DNA of 64,000 bases, taken from positions 1,616,617 through 1,680,616 of the forward strand of contig BSQZ01000070.1 of NCBI GenBank assembly GCA_033239005.1, in the 5' to 3' direction. Below, piece by piece: positions 23,241 through 64,000 of this stretch (position 1 is the first letter of the stretch; each line of letters starts with the position of its first letter). Source of the stretch: Lamellibrachia satsuma (lineage: Eukaryota > Annelida > Polychaeta > Sabellida > Siboglinidae). Made by a program: the position numbers and the translations under genes. Below the pieces are notes generated by a model that searched no databases, was not told the DNA's origin, and was given only the letters and a program-made list of their open reading frames with translations.

Positions 23241-24980
23241 CACTAAAAGGGACCCCCACAAAAAGGAGGCCCCACAAAATCAATCATAATCCATCTGATT
23301 AACCATTTATGCGGCTCCAAAACTGTGAATCCGTATTCTAGAACAAGGCCAACGAGAGTGGTGTGTGCTCTTTCTTTCAGTACATCAAATATCAGATTCT
23401 TCATTAAGAATGATAAAGTGGCATTAGGCTTTGTTACATGATTGGGATACATTACTGACCAGGACAGCTTGTCAGTGACTGTCATCCCAGTACACGTCCC
23501 TTGATCAACCTGTTCGTGTATATGATTGCCAAAGTGAATAACACCGAAATAAGGTATTTGAACTGCCCGCGATTCTCATGACATTGCACTTAGTTGCAAT
23601 GAAGTGCCTGCCCAGTCTCTACCCTATTTTTAAGCGCATTCAAGTCAGCTTGAACGGCTAACTGGTCCGTCCCTGTATATATGGGTCTGTCGTCAGCAAA
23701 CAATCGGACGCTAGACATTACACGCAGGGTAACTCATTTATATGTGCAAAAAATAGCACACGGGCTATGCCAGTACCCTGAGGCACGCCTGACTCGATAC
23801 TGACATAATATCAGAGTTCTCTTCTACAAAGACACGCTGAGGACGATGTTTAAAAAAGCTAGCTATCCAGAGATGGATGCTACCTTTTATTGATGCCGTA
23901 ATTTTTGTGTGGAGTATGGTGTCGAAAGTTATAGAGAAGTCGAGGATAGCGAGATCCACTTGGATCTTGTGATAATTGAATGTCTGTATATCTTGTTGAG
24001 TTGTTACCAACTGTGACTCACATGAGTGATGGTTTCCAAAACCACGTTGAACGGAAACTTAGAACATTATATTCGTCAAGATGTTTTCGGACATGTGAAC
24101 AGAGGATATGCTCGAGTAGTTTACACGCCACACACGTTAATTATAGTGGCCTGTAGTCAGCTATACCGTTGGCATCGCCTTTCTTGTATATCGGCGTAAC
24201 TTCTGTCTTGCACCAATCCATTGGTAACGCACCTGTGATCAACGATTGATTAAAGAAGAATGTTTAAAATTGGAGCAAGCCCCGCTTGAAACATTGATAG
24301 AAATATGTTTTTCTCTCTGAAGAAAAATAGCAGAACTAGAGGACATGAGTTAGTAAATGATCAGTGTAGATTGGATATGAGAAAGTACTAATTCTCACAG
24401 ACGATAATAAATGAATGGATAAAATTATCTACGGATTGTATAAACTCTAGCAGCGTGAATATGTTTAAAAACAAGTTGGACACATATCTCAGGAGGGCGG
24501 GTTACACGTAGACGAACACTGATGGACTCTCGATAAGCCAATGGCTTCCTTGTCCACTTGCCATCTGGGCCTTTGGCTTGGATGGCAAATCTTGTTAAAT
24601 CTTACTAGTTCCTTAAAAACACGACAGGGAATAGTGTCTGGGCCGGACGCTATGGAAGGGTTGACGTCAAAGCTTCATTAGCGTATTGACAGGAACGGCG
24701 TCGGCATGCAGTACACCTATGGATGGGAAACCCTTGTCCTGGGTTTTAGGCATAGCCGTGCCTTCATCCTTTGTGAGGACCGACAGGAACTGCGGGTTTG
24801 GAATATCTGCCTGTATTGCACTGCCAATGTGGACAACACCCGATTCACTCAGGGGAGATATTCCAAAGTTGTTTGGCCTCTGGAACTTTATATATCGCCA
24901 GACGGGTCTGGTGGTGTTCTCTTCCAGACCCTTCGACACGATCACATTGATGTAGGTCCTTCCGTATAGCATGGGTAACA
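23240..24980 (-). mobile_element. CR1-like LINE remnant, RT domain
   Basis: The minus strand in order shows: linker VWRYIKFQRPNNFGISPLSE (about 24890), ASGPDTIPCRVFKEL (about 24650), then after an insertion PMDWCKTEVTPIYKKGDANG and CKLLEHIL (about 24220-24120), VDLAILDFSITFDT (about 23950), LFADDRPIYTGTDQLA (about 23690, the catalytic FADD motif) and LEYGFTVLEPH (about 23310). Many stops and frameshifts mark it as a pseudo-element. The order and motifs fit CR1/Jockey-group reverse transcriptases. Confidence 0.75.
24289..24610 (+). mobile_element. 5'-truncated LINE 3' end nested in the antisense LINE
   Basis: The plus strand encodes SRTRGHELVNDQCRLDM and NKLDTYLRRAGYT*, then a 3' UTR and an AAATCTTGTTAAATCTTA tail. 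It interrupts the minus-strand element between its ASGPDTIPCRVFKEL and PMDWCKTEVTPIYKK segments. Its sequence closely matches the copy at 25060-25590. Confidence 0.75.
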
Positions 24981-25059
24981 GATAATCTTTTTAAATAGTT
25001 TTATATTTCGGATCGCCATTGCCACTTGCTCTCTCCGCTGTTTACATTAAACCGTTTCA

Positions 25060-25590
25060 AGAACAAGATTTAACAAGATTTGCCATTCAAGCCAAAGGCC
25101 CAGATGGCAAGTGGACCAGGAAGCCAGTGGCTTATCGAGAGTCCAACATTGTTAATCTACGTGTAATCCGCCCTCCTGAGATATGTGTCAACCTTGTTTT
25201 TAATATTCATACTCACGCTGCTAGCTGTTATACAATCCGTAGACAATTTGTTCCATTCAATCGTTGTCCTCTGTGAGAACGAATACTTCATGATATCCAG
25301 TCTACACTGGTCCTTTACTAATTTTACCTCATGTCCTCTAGTTCTGCTATTTTTTTTTTTGAGTGAGAGAAACATATTTCTATCAATGTTTTCATACCCA
25401 TTCAATATCTTAAAAACTTCAACCTGATCTCCTTTTAACCTCTTTAGAGTTGTTATACCACATTCTGTCAGGCGTTCTTCATAACTAAGGTCTCTCAGTT
25501 CTGGAATAATTTTAGTTGCTCTCCTCTGTATGCGTTCAAGCGTATCTACATCCTTCCTACGATATGGTCGCGTTGTATCAGGCAATCTCG
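25060..25590 (-). mobile_element. LINE 3' end (second copy)
   Basis: The reverse strand encodes DVDTLERIQRRATKIIPELR, LSYEERL, FKILNGYENIDRNMF, SRTRGHEVKLV and KVDTYLRRADYT*. This is a well-preserved C-terminus of a CR1-like polyprotein with an open frame of 142 codons. It ends in the (AAATCTTGTT)-type tail at about 25063-25085. Confidence 0.8.
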
Positions 25591-26235
25591 GTGAGAGTCA
25601 TGATCGACGCCGTGAGTCTCTTTGTTCCACTAGTCAACAGTTCTCGGGTCGCCCATAAAAACATAAACACCACACCCGACTGTGCAGCCGACCGTGGCGG
25701 GGCAAAGGGCACCGAGCTTGTTAGTTCAACATTACGTCATAAGGGTGACAATGCTACGTCAATATAATGACTTGCCTCTTGGTGGGATGGTATCAAGGGT
25801 CGCTCCGAGGGGTCAAATGCGAAGTTCACGTCTGCCCACGGCACTGTCATCATGGACAATCGCAGTCCATCGATTGAGGTTGAATGGGGGCAAGGACTCG
25901 GTGTCACTGGACTTCATACTTTCAATGACATACACAGTATAACGTATGCGTAATATATGTTATGAGACAGTAATTACACTGGGAAGCTGCAGTAGCAGGA
26001 ATAAGAAACATCACTCCACGCTCAGCACAAGTGCGACTGCGTTCAAAAACCTCGGCAATCCACGTGTAAAACAACTGTTTTAGCATTTTGTCCAGCAATG
26101 CCATTGACGCGCGCTGTCACGTTAACCATTGGTGGTAAAACGTAATGTCACTTTGTCCTACAGCGAAGGCGAGAGTCTAGGGCAGATAAGTTGTTTAAAT
26201 ATCGAAACATGTAGCTTTGAAACAAAACTACCCCA
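25591..26235. other. Intergenic, no feature seen
   Basis: No recognisable coding or repeat structure was found. Confidence 0.35.
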
Positions 26236-26338
26236 GGAAAAATGCTTACAATAAAGGTGAAATGCTTACAATAAAGGTGAAATGCTTACAATAATGGTGA
26301 AGTGCTTACGATAAAGATGAAATGCTTACAATAAAAGG
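26236..26338 (+). repeat. 20-bp tandem repeat
   Basis: Five units of AATGCTTACAATAAAGGTGA with minor variants. Confidence 0.9.
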
Positions 26339-26799
26339 CATTGGAGAGACCACGAGGGAACTGTCTTATACGCAGAGTATGTCTTAGCCCTGGCCAAAGG
26401 TCTTTGTGAAAGAAAAATAGCTGTTAATCCGGCTGCAAATAGTTTAAAATCAGATCCCAAGTAGTTCAATGTAATTGTCACAGTTTAATTGTATCTCTGT
26501 GTGTACATGAACTATCATACGTCGTTGCTCTGCATATTCGTTAACTTGTCTTGGCAGCCGGTATTAGTTGTACAACATAAGTGATAAGATAAGATAAAAT
26601 AAAATGTATTGCCATGTGTAATCATTGCAGTAATGCAATAGAAACATTGGAACGTATAACGATGTTGGGTCGTACTATAACGTATAACGATGTTGGGTCG
26701 CGGTATCAACTGGCAAAACTACACATTACACATTTACATGTCTCTCCGTCATGTAGTGCTATATTGCATGTATTTTATGATATAGTTTCATGTATACAG

Positions 26800-26827
26800 A
26801 GCGTAATAAATAAATAAATAAATAAAA
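26800..26827 (+). repeat. AAAT tetranucleotide tract
   Basis: A short (AAAT)n run, possibly the tail of an old retroelement. Confidence 0.7.
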
Positions 26828-27977
26828 ATGGTGCATACCATAACATCGTTACCCGCCATATTGAAGAACCTAATTCGTTATTCTTTCATCGACCTAAAGG
26901 AATTAAATATCATTAGGTTAAAACGCCATAACTTTGTCGCATATTCCAAACATTTTGAAATTGGCAATAGCATGTTGATGAACGCTCACGATATATTTGA
27001 AACTGTGGCGTTAATTGTTCTCTGATAAACTGAATCGACAAAACAAATTCTGGCGAACACTTGCGTTATAATGTCATATTTATATCTTACTTGTTATTTT
27101 TAGTGTATCAATTTCGAATATATATAAATTACGAAGTAAAAGTTGTTACATGGCGTTTCCTATAGTTCCTTTTTGAGTGTACTGCTTTCAGGGGTCGCAT
27201 ACCTTCCACAGAGGAGACTCACCAAGACTTCGTTTACAATTGGTGAACAGAATTATGTTCACTCAGAAAATGGCTTTTTAACATGCATTCTATTTCTTTC
27301 CGATTGACAAGCAATGCTAAATTTTATGGGAATGGAAATAGTTATTCATGGATTCGATAGAAGTAAAGGTTTAATGAACACCCCAAACGGTTAATGGTGG
27401 CTGTGTGCGCGTGTGTGAATGTGTACGCGCGCGCGTATGAACGTGAATGTGCACGCGTGCTTGCATGTTAACGGTACGCCATGATGTGCCAACTGTAAGT
27501 GTTTCGTCACTGCAGAACAAAGAGCCACCATCGACCACTTGTTAATTCGCACCTTGGGCTGGTAAATTATAACGACTATCCCGGGTCCGGACAAAGCGAA
27601 CGGCGAGCGCATGTGTACTTTTAGCCCGTTCACCTGCCAGCGATACGGCACCGTCGTCGTTGTTGTGATGCCCTCGCTCCGAGTGACGTGCATCGCCATG
27701 CGTGGCTGCACACAGAGAGGCTAGATGTGTAGCGGCGCGTGACGACCACTGCTCGGCGGCGTAGCGTCAACACTGAGTACTTATCTACGATGACGGCGGC
27801 TGCATTAGACTTTGTGTTTATACTTGCGACTGATCGCCTACGTGGAAGGTCTTCCTCCAGGATCGCAACAGCGGGACGACAGGGTGGATAACTGCTACTG
27901 ACACTCGATTCGCTCCTTCTGCGATCGTTGTGCGACGACTAACCCCTGTCTGAAAGTAGGACACAGGTGCAGAAGCC
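26828..27977. other. 5' flank of gene B
   Basis: From about 27580 the sequence becomes richer in GC and CpG up to the start codon at 27978. This would suit a promoter and 5' UTR. No TATA box or other defined element was identified. A TG/CG alternating stretch at 27400-27450 precedes it. Confidence 0.35.
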
Positions 27978-59360
<31,383 letters not shown>

Positions 59361-61220
59361 ACTCCGCCGTTAACGGCGTCGATATGTGGAAGACCCGGCT
59401 CGAAAGCTACTACCAGGGCTCTTGACTCAACTTGTATCTGTATCAACCCAGTCAGTGTTCCACAGTAGCTCCTAAATCATTTCGTGCGGCCAGACGTCAG
59501 GAGGATCACGATAGCTAGTGGCAGGTGTTTTCTTCCAAAACTGCCGTAATGTGTTATCTGTGATAAAAGGTACATTGTATATAGAGCCGAGCACATGAAA
59601 ATGCAAGCAGACAATGCAAAATGGCAACTGCCTGGTTAGACAGCAAGCACAACGTCAGGATAGCGTGATATAATGGTTGTAAAGTCCCATAAAATATTGG
59701 CCGCCCATAAAATGTTGGCTGCGTGCAATGCATGCGCGTGCGTTATTCGATCGTCATGGATACTCCCCGTCCTAAGACGCGTATGCATGTTGCTTAGACG
59801 CAAATACTGTTTGTCGAAGTTTACATAATAACACTATTGTGAAGTATTTTAAAATACGTAACGTTCTTGGTATGGTTTGGACGCGTATGAATAGCGAACG
59901 CTTGAAAATATTATATTTTATAACGTCCAGTTCGCCAACGAGACGTATACAAACAAGAGTGCTCCTATGAACGGGCACTTACGCATAGACAACGGGAAAT
60001 CAACATTCAACTTATTTAGTTTGTTTGTTTATTTAATAAACAAACAGTTTACATTTAAGAGGGTATGCATTTGCAGCGTCGATATATGTACATAATAAGA
60101 TGCATAATCTGATTTCATAACGAGCTAGAATGTAAAATGCGAAAATAATGTATTATTAATTCTGGCGAATTAATTCTGGCGTGTCTGTATTGAAGAAGCA
60201 CAGCAGAATTAAATTCCTGAACGGTGGTGCAACTCTAATGTACATACACGGCTACCGACAAAGTCTTGGTTATCATTTATGTGCGCTGCGAGGTATGCAC
60301 GTATTCAAACACGTTTCAAGACGATACGCCCAAGCCTGTGTCCGAACATTTGCGACTTAAAAGGCACGAGCGCACGAACAGTATATTGCGACCGAACATT
60401 GTTCGAATTTATATGCACAATTTGGAGAGTGTGCTTCGGTGGCCAGCATAGCATCCGGGTACTTCGAACAAGTGTTTCGTGTTTCACTTCGACAAGGGAT
60501 GATGACCTAGAGTCATCTGTTGATGACTTCCAGTCATTTGTTACCGCTTCAACAAGTCACGTACACAATGCAACATCACGTACAACATGTCTTTTTATAA
60601 TCAACCTAATACCACTCACACTTCGTTTTATGCACACATCTGCAAATGATATGAGCTCGTCTATGCACGTTGTATAAAATAGTAATTACGTCACTGTTTC
60701 ATTTACAGTAAAGTGACATAATAACGCAGAATGTAATTTGTTGTTACTTTGAAATGTTTACTAGTTACCGACGTCCCGTGGACTCGCTGTGTAACACCTG
60801 CTGGAAATATGCTATTATTAACGGTGAGAGCGGATCGATAACTGTGACGTTTGTACCGTTTTCGCTATTTGATGATGGTCTTTGATGATGTACGTCTGAA
60901 AGCACTTATGACGTTAATAATCCACTTTGTCAGAGAGCTTTATAATTATCACTTGCTGCATATTATCACTCCAATTCATATTTAGCGCCGTCGGAGACAC
61001 TTCGTTAGTGTTGCACTGCAATGTGTACAGCTTACGCAGTAAACTTGCAAGCTGCATTATAGGGTACTGGTTAATTTAAATTGGAGTTGTTTTGTTGCGT
61101 TGCTTGGTTTAATTAAACATCGGTATGAACATAAATGTATATGTTGCATTGTTTGTCTTGATTTGCTGCTACAATGTAGTGATCCTAATTTCGATGTCAA
61201 TGCGCCAAGGTTTTGCTTTG
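59361..61220. other. 3' flank of gene B / intergenic
   Basis: No coding exon was recognised. AATAAA at about 60036 is the first clear plus-strand polyadenylation signal after the stop, implying a 3' UTR of up to 0.7 kb if used. Confidence 0.4.
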
Positions 61221-63179
<1,959 letters not shown>

Positions 63180-63668
63180 TTACACGGTCTCCGTTTGGCC
63201 CTTGTGCTCGTGTTGGGTATGAGTAACGTTCACGTGTACATCGTCACAAGCACCTGTGCCGCTGTTTTCGTCAGAACCCGCTTGTTTCACGCTGCCATCA
63301 TCGTCAGTGTGCGCCCGATTCATGTGACCGACTCCTTTAGTGTGCTCGCGGCTCACGTGACTTGAATCGTCTGTGCGTGGGCGATTTACGTCACTGCTGG
63401 CACTCGCTCGGATCACGTGACCAGAGTCGTCCGTGTGCGCGCGGTTCACGTGACCTTCGGAGATCTTGTAGATGCCGACCAGCTGGACGCTCTCGGCAGA
63501 TGACGATGGTCGATATTTGGGCGGCGACGGCGCCGGCTTGCCACGAGTCCACAGGACGCTCCAAAAGACGATGCCCACAGCCGTCGTGATGGCGCCGAGG
63601 GCGAGGAACAACCATGACACGTACGTAAGTTCAGTATCGTAGGACGAGTCTACGTTCGTCAGCGACGT
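63180..63668 (-). CDS. Gene C last exon
   Basis: The exon is 489 nt. The open frame extends upstream of the GTG at 63620 to the acceptor at 63669-63670. No in-frame ATG is needed because the preceding exon (ending 63969) joins in phase 0. The tail repeat is encoded by units containing TCACGTGA-like palindromes. Confidence 0.7.
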   Translation of the reverse strand, partial: TSLTNVDSSYDTELTYVSWLFLALGAITTAVGIVFWSVLWTRGKPAPSPPKYRPSSSAESVQLVGIYKISEGHVNRAHTDDSGHVIRASASSDVNRPRTDDSSHVSREHTKGVGHMNRAHTDDDGSVKQAGSDENSGTGACDDVHVNVTHTQHEHKGQTETV

Positions 63669-64000
63669 CTGTGGGCAGCAACAGGTCGGTGAGTGGGTGG
63701 GTGGGAGGGAGGGTGGGAGGGTGGGTGGGTTTGTGCGTAAATAGGTTATACATTTGTAAAGCCGTTGTGTCGAAAGCTCAGCAGTTGTAGTTTACAATTA
63801 TCGTGACTGATACAAACAATTATCGTGACTGATACAAACAATTATTGCACACATGTTGAAAATAATCTCGCCGCAGAAATGCATCGCTATGGAAAGTACA
63901 TCAATATCTTATTCCGATGAACGCAAATAATGTTATAAATACTAGTGATGAAAAAGTCACACCGTTACCATGAGGCTGCCGATAAGGAGGATGACGGTGC
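63180..64000 (-). CDS. Gene C: multi-pass membrane protein, C-terminal part
   Basis: Two minus-strand exons: the edge of one ending at 63969 (TVILLIGSLM, hydrophobic; donor GTAACG) and the last exon 63668-63180 (acceptor CCCACAG, phase 0, stop TAA). The last exon starts with a short loop (TSLTNVDSSYDTELTY), then a membrane helix WLFLALGAITTAVGIVFWSV, a short basic/proline linker (TRGKPAPSPPKYRP) and a hydrophilic tail of about 110 residues. The tail carries a degenerate repeat (HVNRAHTDD, HVIRAS, DVNRPRTDD, HVSREHT, HMNRAHTDD). Two closely spaced helices at the C-terminus would fit a transporter such as a major-facilitator protein, but the family is not identified. Confidence 0.6.

Overview
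This is eukaryotic, intron-rich DNA from an invertebrate animal, probably a marine one. A mollusc or another lophotrochozoan is my best guess, with a cephalochordate possible; the sequence does not settle it. The evidence is GT-AG introns of 0.1 to 10 kb, LDL-receptor-family exons, tRNA-derived SINE remnants, degenerate LINE fragments and very many mini- and microsatellites. Nothing bacterial, viral or CRISPR-like was seen.

Three genes are supported. (A) About 1027-13179, plus strand: the 3' part of a receptor gene of the LDL-receptor-related (LRP) family. It has an EGF module, a YWTD beta-propeller, a second EGF, a second propeller, one transmembrane helix and a long cytoplasmic tail; its 5' exons lie upstream of the window. 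(B) 27978-59360, plus strand: an apparently complete 18-exon paralogue encoding 1141 residues. Its order is signal peptide, propeller, EGF, propeller, EGF, propeller, Ser/Thr-rich stalk, transmembrane helix and a tail with an NPTY motif. I worked out every exon boundary by hand, and the reading frame closes across all 18 exons. (C) 63180-64000, minus strand: the last exon and part of the preceding one of a multi-pass membrane protein, convergent with gene B.

Genes A and B are tandem duplicates. All homologous introns share the same phase and exon sizes nearly match. Gene B lacks the intron that splits the last propeller exon from the membrane exon in gene A. Neither gene shows LDL-receptor class A repeats in this window. 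The tails have diverged: B has NPxY, A does not.

The intergenic stretch 13.2-28.0 kb is a repeat graveyard. It holds 33-, 79-, 48-, 26- and 30-bp minisatellites, a CT tract, an AT-rich inverted repeat and several LINE pieces. One LINE piece has been amplified internally into the 79-bp array, and another carries a sibling inserted in antisense. Introns of gene B hold further arrays (65, 53, 20, 15, 75 and 16 bp) and a pure GTC tract of about 96 units.

The most striking structure is at 54259-55535. A 75-bp unit spanning the intron 14/exon 15 junction of gene B, including the 3' splice site, is tandemly repeated. It gives 17 acceptor positions at exactly 75-bp spacing, in frame with the real exon and without stops. 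A 102-bp duplication in gene A (6345-6548) likewise copies a 5' splice site, and a 53-bp array in intron 6 of gene B presents many polypyrimidine-CAG sites. Splice-site-bearing satellites are therefore a recurring theme of the locus.
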